NCBI GenBank assembly: GCA_009741485.1
Contig: CM019219.1
Location: forward strand, 3,669,060-3,733,059
DNA from: Malurus cyaneus samueli
Taxonomy: Eukaryota; Chordata; Aves; Passeriformes; Maluridae
Length of the DNA stretch: 64,000 nt
Reading direction: 5' to 3'
Shown: piece after piece, positions 1-12,600 of the stretch
How the letters are laid out: every line of letters begins with the position of its first letter
Position numbering within the stretch: position 1 is the first letter of the stretch
Translations under genes and position numbers: made by a program
Notes under the pieces: generated by a model
Seen by the model: only the letters and a program-made list of their open reading frames with translations
What the model was told of the DNA's origin: nothing
The model's database searches: none

Positions 1-2013
1 CACATTTATCAAACCGCCATTGAAGTCGACCTAATTAAAAACTCCCCTCTTGGCTTTCCAGCAGTGGGGTCCAGCTGCTGCACTGATGATATCATGCACC
101 ACAACTGCAGCCATCTGCATAAGTAATTATTGTCAGCTACAGATGAAATAATCCTTTAAAAGCTGCCTGTGCTCCCTCCTTCCACCCCAACACACGCTCG
201 GTCACCCATCCCATGGGGAAGACAAAGTCATGTGGCTGCTGAACCAGGAACCCAGCAGGACACTGCTGCCTCTCCCTGTGCCAGGCTCTCCAGCTGCCCC
301 TATTCCTCACTCCTTCTCTAGTGAAATCTGATTTTTTAGCTGTGTGGTACCATCCAGGAACTCTGGGAGCCCCTAGAAAGGGACTTGTTCCCTTTGTGTG
401 CAGCCACACACGTAACTTATGAAATAAATAAACTACAAGGCACTCCAGTGGTTTATAAAGTACAAAATGTTTAACTTTTCTCATTTCTAAACACCTAAGC
501 TATAGTCTTAGTAATATTTATTTCTCCTAAAGATTTCCAAAACAAATGAATGCTTTGTGTTGCCCTCCTACATTTGGATTTTTTCTGTATTACGCATCTT
601 CTTCCCCTCCAATAAATTCCCCTGTTGTATAACTGTGTTTTGCATCATTTTGGAACACTTTGCTGTAACTTGCCTCCCATGGACAATCAGATTTGCAAAC
701 GAAGTGGTTTCACCTCTGCCACCCAAGGGCCTCCAATAAAGTTCACACTGGCTATGAATGGATATATTCAGTTTCCCACTTTTCTTCAGAAAGGTCTGGA
801 AGAAAGGAGGGTAAGAACTGGGATGGAAGGAGACAAGAATCACATGTGCCAGGGAAGCACATGTGTAATCAAGGGATTGAAGATAATCTACTGCAGTAAT
901 TAAAAGCACACTCCAATCCTCTTCAGCATGTGCTCTTTTGTTCTCTGAGCATTTATTTTGTAATCACTGGATTGCCAAAGATTTTTAAAAAGGAAAGAAG
1001 ATGCAGAATGAGTAACTTTTACTACAATGAAGAGGGAACTGTAACAGCAGAAAGGAAAAAGCATCAGGATGCCTCAGTATTTAATTTTTATTTTGTGAAA
1101 TCAGTTCGTTGAAAATCTTTGAAGCTTCTTATAAACTTGTATCACAAATCACAATCTGAAAGAGCACTGCTTAATGAATAACTCCCAGAATGCTTCAGGT
1201 GGCTTGAGACGTTTGGTGGGATGCTACAACTTTTTTCCAAATGCAACACAAGCGAGCTTTACACTGCTGGGAAAAATATGATCTTCATAAAATTTAGCCA
1301 GGTGATCAAGATAACTTGACTTTCAGATGAGAAAAAAGACAGCATAATGGGGAATTCAGTCTCAAACTGTTGAGCTGTCATCCGACAGCCCAAACAAAGC
1401 TATTTTGGGCTAATAGCATGCTTTCTACTCCCTCATATTCCATTACTCAATCTGGAGAACAAAGAACACTTTGGGGGGAGAAAGAATTTCTTTGGGTTTT
1501 AAACACAATTCTCCCTTTTAAAAGATTTTACTTTCTCAATATGTACCAATTTTTACATATGTATGCCATACATACATTCACCCATGGAGCCCTGTGTTCC
1601 TCCTATAAAATCAGTATTTCTGTTGTTTTATTGGGCTTTTTCCCTCCTATTTCAGAGATGCCTGAAAAGGGCATTTTGTTAGTAGAGCTCACCCAGGTAC
1701 CTGCATTTGCAACTCACATTCCCTTTTTCTACTCATCTGACTCTGTAAAGACCCTACAAAAAGAAGCTTGGTTCAAAACAAAGGAAGTTTTTTATAGAAA
1801 GATCCTCTTTTCTTTAATATTTTTCGAACGTTACCAACAGTTCTCCAATACTTCATTCCAGGAAGCCACAGGGCTTTTCCTTCCAGCACAGGTAATTAAC
1901 TAATACTCCAATATTTTAGTGAAGCCAATTTATTAGCATGAATTCCTTGCCTGTGATTAGAGGAACATGTCCCTGAAGCTTCATCCCCCTCGATAACACA
2001 TCCCACTCATTAC
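1..2013 (-). other. TACC2 intron downstream of the SSDSEEAF exon (partial)
   Basis: Starts (minus-strand sense) with the donor GTAATG at 2013 and runs off the window. AT-rich, no exon-like block with paired splice sites and no recognisable repeat element seen. The open frame at 1370-1903 (plus strand) shows no coding character. Confidence 0.75.
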
Positions 2014-2176
2014 CTGTATCTTCCACGGCAGCTGGGGTTTTATTTCTTGCTCTGCTACGTCTGCAACAACTGCTGCTGCTGCTGCTGCTTCAGGGGGTGG
2101 CTGTGGAGGTGAAGGTGGTGCCTTGACAGGTGTAGTGGATTCTGGGGTCTCAAACGCTTCTTCAGAGTCAGAGCTC
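2014..2176 (-). CDS. TACC2: TACC2 exon with SSDSEEAFETPE motif and Pro/Ala tract
   Basis: This exon is shared by long and short isoforms. It encodes (R/M)SSDSEEAFETPESTTPVKAP, which is nearly identical to mammalian TACC2 and related to a Ser/acidic motif found in the other TACC proteins. The motif is followed by a proline run, then six alanines encoded by a GCA/GCT repeat (minus-strand sense of the CTG run near 2070-2090), then an EIKPQLPWKIQ tail. The acceptor is GATTTTCCCTAG (2177), entering phase 2; the donor is ATACAG|GTAATG (2014/2013), leaving phase 0. Length is 163 nt. Spliced to the 33.2-kb exon the split codon gives Arg; spliced to the 18.9-kb first exon it gives Met, as expected for the known EAM-SSDSEEAF junction of the short isoform. 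The Ala tract differs from the mammalian sequence, which has a Pro/Glu stretch there. Confidence 0.96.
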
Positions 2177-2561
2177 CTAGGGAAAATCAAAGCAGAGACC
2201 GGTGAGCACAGTGAGGATCCACGGTGGTAGGTCAGACTTGGGAAGGCTCAGCTTCTGAGCTGGTGGCACAGACCTCAGCTCTCAGGACACCTCTGCATTT
2301 CCCAAAGGAGGTTTGATATTCCAACATTCCAGAGCAGGATGTCATGGCTGTGGTCTCCTCCCCAGACAAGGATTTCTGTCACTTGTGTTACAGAGGTGAA
2401 CACACACTTGGAAATAAATCCATTGTGCAAAGCCTGCTTCCCAGAGTGAGGGTGGCTCGGCCACACAGACCAACAGGCCCCTGTTTCTACTTGGCACACC
2501 TAAATCAACTAAAAAACCATAAATAAAAAGGATCTTCTCAAGAGAATTTCACCGCTTCATT

Positions 2562-2581
2562 AAAAAAAAAAAAAAAAAAAA
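2562..2581 (+). repeat. Poly(A) run
   Basis: About 20 consecutive A. No retroposed gene body is visible upstream. Confidence 0.9.
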
Positions 2582-5500
2582 CCAGAACAAACCAAGTATC
2601 TAAACAGCACCTAATTTCTTTGTGTGCTCTTAAGGGTGAAAGAGCAGACATGAAGAATATTGAGGTGTAGCAAACCCTTGTTCATCCTCCTCCCATGGCA
2701 ATACCACTCTGTTTCAGCAGAATTTTATCATAACCCTTTTCAAACAGACCTTGTCACACAAGGTAAGGCAGCCTGTAAAATGCAGAGTCCTGGTATTATC
2801 AATAATCCTTTTGTGGCACCACGTGTCACAGGGACACAAAAACCACAGGGAACACCATGGGCTGGTGCCAGCCCAGGAAGGAAATGGCAGCACCCAAATG
2901 GAGCCACTCAAGCGAAACACAAGCTTGAAAGGGAGCAACTCTACAAAATGATGAGTAACCTAAACATCAAGTGAAGATCTGAACCATTCAAGGACACACC
3001 ACGTGCACTTAGAGGTGTACAGCCATTGGAAACTATCCCTTGAGGTCTGGAAACTATAGATCATACTTGTTCTTATATCAAAATGATTCTTAAATCAAAA
3101 TGATAAACATTTCATCTTGAATCCTTCGTTTGGAAACGAGGAATGCAGTAATGATGGTGTCACATTCAATATGCACTGCACATGTGTTCAGTAGACATTG
3201 AAGAAGTATTTCTGCTGGTCAGAGGCAGTTTTGGGCTGTAATAAAGTGAATTAAACATAGCAGTTTGCTGAAGGACAGGACTGATTTGCCTCTTCCCAGT
3301 CATTCTGTGCTGCCATGAAATGAAAACCCATTTCATCCCCCAGAAGAACTCCACAAGCCATCCCAAATCAAGGACTCCTCTCATTTTGCTTGAGTTAGAA
3401 GATAACTCTAAGCTGCCAGATCTGTTTGGTTTCCTGAGACTTGCGATTATTTTAAGCAGCTCCATGTCAGGAGAAGTGCAAGTACAGGATTTGCATTCAA
3501 TTACATTTGCCTAAATCTATCATGGCATGAAGCTTTTGGGGAGCTGGGGAAGAAGAGACCCCAGTGTGACTGACACTGACAGCTTGATGAGCAGTGGTCC
3601 CAAATTTTCCCTCTCCCTCTTCTCTGCTGCCTCTGCAGAATCCCAGTGAGAGTTCCCAGCTCGTGAGGGTGCACATTATGGTCCTGTGCCAACCAACTCT
3701 TCGCTCATCACCCCTATTCCTGAAGCAAAAGGATTTCTACTAGGTGATAATTTTGCATGTTTGAAGATTTTCTTTTCCCCCCCACAGTTACACAGCTCAA
3801 AATCACTGTATCTGGCTTTCAACTTGCCACAGCTCCTCAAAATACCTTCTTAGTGTCACTTCTACCTCACTCCCAGGCCTCAGAACAGTCACACTGGAGC
3901 AGGCACACTGCCTCATTTTAAATTATATCTCTACAAAGATGCACCATCTTTTAAGTTCTACATATTTTAAGCTTAAAGAACAGCTGCAAACAAAGAGCTT
4001 CTGTAAATAAAGCTTCACAATAGGTATTCAACAGCAACAAAAATAAGCTTTCTCTTCCCTCCATGGAGCTGGTTCAGGAAACTTTAAAGTTGAAGAATCA
4101 AAGAGAAATACAGTTGTGTGATATTTTCCCAGTGTCAGAAAAATAAACCTAGGAAGTTGTCATCTAAACCAACAAAATGAGAAGTAATTCATATCTCTCG
4201 GGCTTTCACATAGTTCATTGTGTGGCACTTATTGTTTCACCTTCTATAGTTGAACTGAAAGTCTTGCTCTGTAATACTCAAACAATCATATTTAGACTCC
4301 TTTTTTCCACACTGTCTGTATAGCACAAATAACATATACAATAACTGGAATGGAAAAAAAAAAAGCCTCTATTTTTATATCCTACTCAAACTAGTAACTG
4401 CTTTGTTAAACTGCCTTGATGGAGCAGTTCTGTGTCCTCCTATAATTAAATGATGGAAAAGAATAATCTGAAGGAGCTCCATTTGTATGCTTGGTCTCTT
4501 CCATATATCAGTAGGGCATAGTATTTTGAAGTAAAGAGAAAGATTTGTTTTATTTTTGTTCACTGCATGAGTTGCCATTCTGGAACACCTCCCGAGCATG
4601 TGGACAGACAGCTGAGGTGCCTGAGCTCCAGAAAAAGGCTAATATTCAGTAATTCCCAAAAGATTCTAATGCAACACTCCAGATTTTCAGCTAGCACAAT
4701 CAAGCAAGAACTGTCTTAACCATAACTCAAATCCTGATGAGCTCGTTATGAGAAGCAATTGTGCTCAGAAAGAAAATGGTATTTAACAAAGAAACACGAA
4801 GGGAAGCTCAATACCAGAAAAACCTTTGTCATGGCCTGGGATCCGGGCAAGGGCATAAAGCCTGGAAACACATTCCAGTACTATGCTCCAAAGTCAACAC
4901 GCATCCTGGAAATATTAAATCTTGTGTTCCGTTTTCCTCAGTGAAAATACGGATGATCTCTCTTGCGTGGGCTATTATTTTTAAGACTACAGCCCTAGGT
5001 TCAAACTGCAAGAAAAGATTTTCCCAGAACAACAGGATTTCCTGTGAAAAGGAAATTACACATTTCAGCCAGCTCAATTCACATCTTTTCTCTGAGAAAC
5101 CCAGGCAATGCACGGAACAAAAAGGAATCGTGCTGCTGCTGCACAGCCCTCGGTGTGTAACAGATTCCCAAACTGTGACACACCCTGAGAATCAATACCG
5201 ATTTAGGGCTGTACAAGGAGCAGCTCAGGTTCTCAGGAATAGAAGACTCTTGTGCCATCTAGAACATGAGTCTGAAGCTCCAGCCAACAACAGAGCAAAG
5301 AGCAGAGGCTGAGCCTGGAGGACTCGTTTGTGAGGCAGTGATGAAGTCACAGCGACAGGAAGGAATGCACATTTATTTAGACAGCTTTGGAAATGAATGG
5401 GAACTCACTTTCATAAAATCATACATCTCTTCCCATCTGCATCCTTGGGATTTTGTACATAACAGGTGAAAAAATATAGATTGTATAAGTCACAAAATAT

Positions 5501-8278
5501 TCTTTAAGTCTGTCTCTTTCATGTCCCTTCTTGGAAGACAGAGTAAATATAACACGTACAGATGGGGTCCAGCAGCAAGGGAGAACAGGGAAATCCAAGA
5601 ATCAGACTAGACCAACACAAATCTGGCAGCACTGCATCAATTTGTGGAGCCTGAGCACTCCCACTCTCATCTGGGAAGTCCAAGCTCTTGCCCAGCCTGT
5701 TACATAAATCTCTGGACAAAATACTGAAGGCTGTCACCAGGGTTGACCTCTCTTCCTCACCTCTGGCCGTGTGGAAACCCAGCCTCGTAAGTTACAATAC
5801 CCTTTTTTTATAAACCACAGGCGCTTATAATTTAAATCCTCCCTGATTTCAGAATGAAAATTGCATTTTTGTCACCGTAGCTGGAATGCAGTCAGAAAAC
5901 AAGAATGAGATTTCTTCATTCCCCTGCCTCTGCTCGCTGCCTGCCGTCGTCAGGCAGACACAGCCCCTGAAGTGAGCGAGGTCACCCTGGTTGCCACCCT
6001 GAAACTCAATTCATTAAAAAGTAGTTTTCAACAGAGCCGTGGCCTTGGGCCGCCTCGGGAACGCTGCCATCTGCCTCGGGTTCCTCCAATATTTACACTG
6101 CAGCAGCACAACCAGCACCAGGGTGCTCCCTGGGTTCAGTTCACAGCAGTGAGAGAGAATATAAAAGAAACTTAAAAGCAGGACTTTGACATGAGGACAG
6201 AGCTCAGCAGGATCACCTCCTGTGGAGGGGCTCAAGGGAGCAAAGCTGGAACTGAAATGTGCCAAGGGAGCTCCACAGGCTTTTGCAGAGTTATTTCATT
6301 TAATGCCAAATCTATATAGAATTTCTTTTTAGTGCATAGCCTACTTCAGGGGAAAAAACCAACAATCATGGCTCACTACTTTATGGAGTACTGATCTGCT
6401 GGAGTGCAGTACGAACAATCTGGAGAGGAAGAGGGGGGGATATTATGAATTTTTGAAGCCAGAAGTTGGAATTGCCTTACTGAGAAGTGGCATCAGTGCT
6501 GGGAGTAGGGGGAGAGGAACAGAGCCAACGGAGCTGCTCTCCCATCAGCCAGGCCTGTGGAATCACAAATAACAACATGAACACGGGCTTCAGGGGGATC
6601 TGCTCCACAAAAGCTAAGGTGAACAGCCTCTGAATGCCTCCATTTCAAATTGGACTTTTTTTTCCAAACTTTGCACTTACGAAAAAATATGTTTTGTGTC
6701 CCTAATTAGCAGAACGTGCCCTGGATTAATTGAGGTCTCTCATACCTGTTGGCAATATCATTGATGCCCTGCCAACACTCCATAAACCCATCCTTCTCAC
6801 TGCTACTCAAAAGACTGTTCAACAGTTGTTTTGCCCCTATGTTTTACTGACATGATAACTTCATTCCCATGGTGCATTTGGAAACAGGACATACTGGGAG
6901 AAAAAATAAAACCAGGCAATTTAACAATATACACACAACAACAAAAGCAAACTGTGCCCCATTGCCACCCAAAAGGGTAATGCAGTGAAAGCGAGGATTG
7001 TAAAGGTTTATTGGAGAGTTGCTGTTTGCAGGTTGTCCTCTAATTGAGGGTGAGGGATATTTTGAAGTGTACAGACAAACTGAGAACTCAGAAGATGAGC
7101 AGTTCCACCCTGACCTGTTTTAACTGGCAGTAACTCCTACATTCTTTTCCTGAGGTACAGCTGTACTCCCTGAAGAGGAGACAGAAATGGGTGTTTTGTC
7201 CTTTTTTTTCCATCTCATCTTTAAATCCACATGTTCTTTACAAATGGTTAGAGCTGCAGCTCAAGGGGAAAATGCCTGTCCAAGTACATTCATCGCCTGT
7301 AGGAAATGGATGTAAACCCACACTGAAATCCTCTGCAGAGCTGTCTCCCTGAGCTGTAGAACCAAACAAGGAATCTGTTACCAGGGGACCATCACACAGC
7401 ACTCAGTTCCTGCATGAGGTCCTGGCAGGGATCTGAGGCAAACACAGAGTCCAAGGCCATGGCGTGAAGGACCCAGATGAGCAAACACTGCGGTGTTAAT
7501 GCATGAGCACAATCCGTGGCAAGACCTAAAGGCAGCAATTCCATGAGGCCTGGCCCCCCAAAGCATTTGCAGCTGCTCTATCAGTGAGTTAAAGTATAAA
7601 TTTCACATTACTATTTACTGAACAATTTATCATGCACCCTGAGAGGAAACTCAACCAGAGAGAAAAGGCAAAAAAAAAAACCAACCACAATTTCTTATAA
7701 TGTTCAATTTAGTATTGAAGATTAATTTTGGCTCTCATTCTTGGTAACTCCCACTGGGAGACGAGCTGGAAATAAAAAAGGAGGAATGAGTTCTGTAGTT
7801 TCACCTCCATCGATCATTTTCAGAGATGATCCTCATAGAGCCTGCATGAATAATTCAGGTGTGGTTTAGTGGATGCAGGAGTGGCTGTATCCTTCTGAGG
7901 TCAATCTGGTTGTGTGTTATTTAAGCAGGCACTTTCACTGCTTTTTTTCATGGCAAGGGCCACACAGGCTGACAGATTTGGAGAGACACTCAGTAACTCC
8001 AAGTTTCAGAGTTTCTAAAGCCAGAGAGACAGGGCAGTCAGAAATGTACATTAATTTCAGTCAAAGCTTATTCACTGTAAAGATCTGATAAAACCTTTTC
8101 AGATTTCCTGGTGCCATTTTCAACAGTTAAACTGATTTTCCCATATAGTTCTTAAAAAATCCCCCAAACCCAAGTAAGCAACAACAAAGGACACTGAGGC
8201 AGGATGTTTCAGCAAAACCTCTCTCCAGATGAAGATCAATCCAGCTCTCAACTCTGCCTCTGAACTGCTGCACGTGCA

Positions 8279-8335
8279 CAGAATCATAAAACAGTTTGGG
8301 TTGGAAGGCACCTTTGAAGTCATCGAGTTCAATGG
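8279..8335 (-). mobile_element. CR1 LINE 3' end fragment
   Basis: CAGAATCATAAAACAGTTTG then GGTTGGAAGGCACC is the reverse complement of a CR1 3' terminus, so the element points to the minus strand. Short and diverged. Confidence 0.75.
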
Positions 8336-9234
8336 TCTTGGTCAGCTCAGTTATGCATCAGCCTCAAGTCTGCCTTATCTGTCTAGGCTGGGACCTCTTA
8401 ATAGCATGAACAATTTCTTGTTGTGGATGTAAGCAGAGTCCAGAGGGGGGAAATGACTGCACATTACACATTGCATTTGAGGGCTTTTTCCTTTTGTTTC
8501 TATAATATTAAGTATCTGACAATCTCTCATAATTCACTTTGTGGTAGTTATACAAATGTAATACAGAGACACATACAGTCTTTTTTATTTTCCTTTAGAC
8601 TCTTACAAATACCCTGTGTCATAATTCAAAATCATCAGGAGAGCCCCTATGGTAATTCCTTTCCTGAAGATCAAGTTACCACTTTAGGCCAGCAGCCATT
8701 AGCTGACCCAAGGGCCTACTCAAGAGGACCAAGAATATTCTACAGCTACAACAAAAGGTCATTTTCTTAATCCCAGCACCAGGTTAGGATGATAATATCA
8801 AAGATGTGCCAATTTTCTGTGCTGTGATTTTTGCATAGGATTTGCCTACTCAGTTCCTTCCAGCTAACATGACATTCCACAATGCTTAGCTTCTTTTAAC
8901 ATGATGATTGTTAGCCATTACATCTTTTGAATATGAAACATCCCTGCAGATTTGAAATTTTAATATTAAATTTGTACAGTGACACACAGAAAATAGGGAT
9001 GCACCAGTAGAATCATCTGGTCATTTTAGGTAAGAATATTTGGTATCCACCAAATTGGAATTAGTTTACCTATCAAAACTAGAACACACAGATCTGTTAA
9101 ATGAATGGTTTTAAAAACCAACACAAGAACACATGGTGTGAGGCATAAACCTCACAAATAATAATTCCCTTCTCCCTAATAAAATACGCCTTTGAAATTA
9201 CAGAATTCAGGAGAACAGAGAGTTCTGTGCCCTC

Positions 9235-9299
9235 TCTGGGGATTGGACCAGATGATCTCCAGAGGCCCTTTCCAACCCCAGCCACTCTGTGATTCTGGG
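9235..9299 (+). mobile_element. CR1 LINE 3' end fragment
   Basis: GATTGGACCAGATGATCTCC, then CTTTCCAACCCCAGCCA and a terminal TCTGTGATTCTG tail match the CR1 3' end in plus orientation. Confidence 0.8.
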
Positions 9300-9654
9300 A
9301 CAAAGTCTTGCCCAGGGAAGATCAGAACCAGTAAGCTCAGCTCAGCTGCTGGAGCTGAAGGGTGGGTGACACTTCAGGGACCATGGAAGCCAAGTGTCCT
9401 GCTGCCTCTGCCCTCTGGGCAATTCTCTCAGTGCTGGATGTGATGTTTGTGTTGAGTGAGGAGCTGGGGGAGGTACCGACGTGTCACTTCTGTGTCACCA
9501 GGCTCCATTTACAAGAAATTCCTTTAGGGACACATTTCTGACCATTAACTATTAATGGAGCTCTCTCACTATTGCAGGGCAAAGTGACAAGATCATCCAT
9601 AAATCCACAACAAACCCATACTGTGAGGAGACCAACCACAAAAAGGGTCACTAG

Positions 9655-9669
9655 ATGATGATGATGATG
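9655..9669 (+). repeat. (ATG)n microsatellite
   Basis: Five GATGAT-type triplets in a row within intron. Confidence 0.8.
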
Positions 9670-12600
9670 GGAAGGGAACAAATCACCATCCTTCCCTTCA
9701 GCTTCCATCCTGCTCCCACCACTGACACCATTGTCCCACAAGAACATTACTGATGGGCACACACAAGGTGAGAATAAAGCCTTAAGAATATCATACAATC
9801 ACCGGTGCCATATTCTACAGGTTTCTGACTTGCAGAGTCTGACCATCAAAACAAATCCACAATTCCATCACAGGATTATTTCAGTTTAAACAATAAGGCT
9901 GGAGATTAGATTAACGCTGTAAGATTTAAGTCTTTCTTTAAAACAGTCACTGCTGCTGAGCTATCAGATCTCTATTTTTACTTCAAAACTGGGTATAGTT
10001 AAATGCAAAGTAGGTACAACTCCAACTTCTTTAATCACAGCAATTTAAAATAATTTCACAGAAGAAATCCATGAACTAGGATGAGTTTAATTTCCTTGAT
10101 ATCTTGATTCTTTATCCTGCTACCTTCCTGATGCATTAAAGCACTAATTAAAAACAATGCTGTAGGACAGAGAAAGAGAGGGCTATTTAGAAAGAATGTT
10201 TTTGTGAAAGAACACAGGCAGTCAAAGCTGTGAGGTTGAAACAGAAATTATGTTTTCCATTCAAAGTAATATTCCACAAAATCATCTGCAGTTCCTTCCT
10301 CAGCAGAGGTTTTCTGCTCAACCCAAGAGCAGGATAACATCACGTGTTCATTTTATGGCCTGAGCTATGAAGCAGCAGAGAAGCCTCCTTGCAGTTCTTA
10401 CTCAAGAATAAAGCTTTTATCAAATAAATCCCCTTCCACCGAAACGACAATTGCACAAGAGCTCATATTGACACGGGTGTCTGCAGAAAGCAGGGCAGGA
10501 GCTCCTCTCCAGAAGAGGATTTCAATATTATCTCCGCATAAATATTCCTACAGAAAACAGTTTTCCAGAAAAATAATCACAATTACAACAGAGGTGGTTC
10601 TTGTTGGCCCACAAGGATGTGCCATCAGAGGCACAAGGTGTAATTTCGGGATGCAAGGAGGAGGTGATCCCACAGTCAGAGCCATTCCCCTGACCTGAGC
10701 AGTTCTGTGCCTCCCCTCACCCTGAGCCCAAAGGGTGTAAAATCCTCTGCTGCACCTCAGACAGCTCAGCTGAAGTGTCATGATTGACAGCAGGGTAAAT
10801 TCGATGTGAATGGGTGAATATGGTCACACACTGCTGCTATCTAATGCCACTGAGTCACTTCTCAGCCCTCCCAACAATCAGCCTTCCAACCTGAAGTGCT
10901 GGGATAACTCAGTGGCTGAGCTGAGAGACAATAATCTGGATTTTTTTTTTTTTTTTACATAAAATAAAATGCATCACTTCCCCTTTTGGATCATTATGTG
11001 GGACTTCAGCAGTGGAAAACAATACCTTGTGTGTTATCCAAGCCACACGGCCCAGTTTGGAAATGTGTCTTCTATAATAGACTGCAAAAGAAACTTATGA
11101 ATACCTTAAACATTAATCATTTCTATAAAAAGGCCAGGTTTTCCTCACAGGATGGTTATATTTAGAGAACAGTTTTGGAACTGCAGTGGAGGAGAATTAA
11201 AAGGTTTTTGGTTTTCAGTCTATTGTATTATCAGCGATCCTCCTACCATAACTGAAATGGGAAGGAGGAATTATTTTTTCCTGCTTTTTCTCCTTGTTTA
11301 TTCAGCAATTTTGAGCATATTTTGCGCAGAAGCCAAATTCCCACTCCCCCAACAAAAGCCATTTCCTGCTTTCACACAGCAACAAGAGAGAAATGTCTCA
11401 AGCTGTGGGAAACCACATCTGAAGGAAAAAAGACTGCGGGATATAACATGGCACACTTACAGCAGCACTTCAATCTACTTAAATCATTTTTCTAACTGAT
11501 TAGCAAGAAGTTCCCCATATTGCTTTAAATCATGTTAAATTTTTCCTTTTTATTGCTTTTCCTGAGATCTAGCAGGGTATGTTTTTCAACACCACTGATA
11601 TAAATGAATAATGAAACAATTCCCCATCCTTTCTGGCCAGCCTGCTTTCTCTTTTACTGGCTTCAGCCTGAATAATGAAAATATCTACGCCACAGAAACA
11701 GGACTCAGAATTGAAATTGTTTTTTAAATCCCTATGCTCTTCTCAGTCAGATGCTTTATTCTCAGAGGTACAACAGGAAAAAGCCATTTAATTAAAGGCA
11801 CTCATCTTCAGACATCACAACTGCAAATATTCTAACATGTCTCAAAATCACCAGAGGATGCTGAATATTCAACCACATAAATCTCTTAAGAAACAGCAAA
11901 GATGCAGGTTACCCCAATAACAAAGGTGGAAAACACTCGAAACAAATTAATCAGTTAATACATCATGATCCCAGTCAGTGATGCACTTTGCTCACCCTAG
12001 TGGGTTAGGGATTGGTGTTTCAATCAGTGGTTGATGTTCAAATATTTAATACCCATGGCAGGTATCTCTCCTCCTCTGTTAGTCCCGAGCTCTAAAATTT
12101 TAATCCAGGAAACATCATCATGTGAACAGCCCCCTCACGATGCATCCTGTGCTCCTGCTGCACAGCATCATCAATGGGAAACCAATCAATAATTCATTGG
12201 GAGCCAGAGCCACAGGTCTGGAATTGCTTTGTTTACAGGGGCTGCCTTTTAAATGTACCAAGGCTTTGTAGAGCCACATCTCAGCTCTGCCACGCTGCTC
12301 TAAAGAGGGACCTGGAGACAAAACAGCGATGGTGAAGAGCAAGGATGAACCTGTGACACCTGCAATCCCTGGGGACTGGATCTTCCTGGGAGACTGCTGG
12401 AAACGCTGAGATGTGGAAATAACATCCTGTAATGCCTATGGATGGTCCTTCCTTTCAGAAAGGAAATAAGGATCACATGGGGATGGAGAAGAAGAAAGGC
12501 AGGGAGTGCCTTTACTAAAAAGACAAGAGGGGAGAAGAGAGACTGTCAGCCTTCAACCCGCTTCATATTCTGCCTTTTTGGCCCCTGCAGAGCCATGCTA

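Noticed and set aside
1370..1903. 177-codon plus-strand open frame
   Set aside because: AT-rich intronic sequence, no conserved motif, no splice or promoter context.
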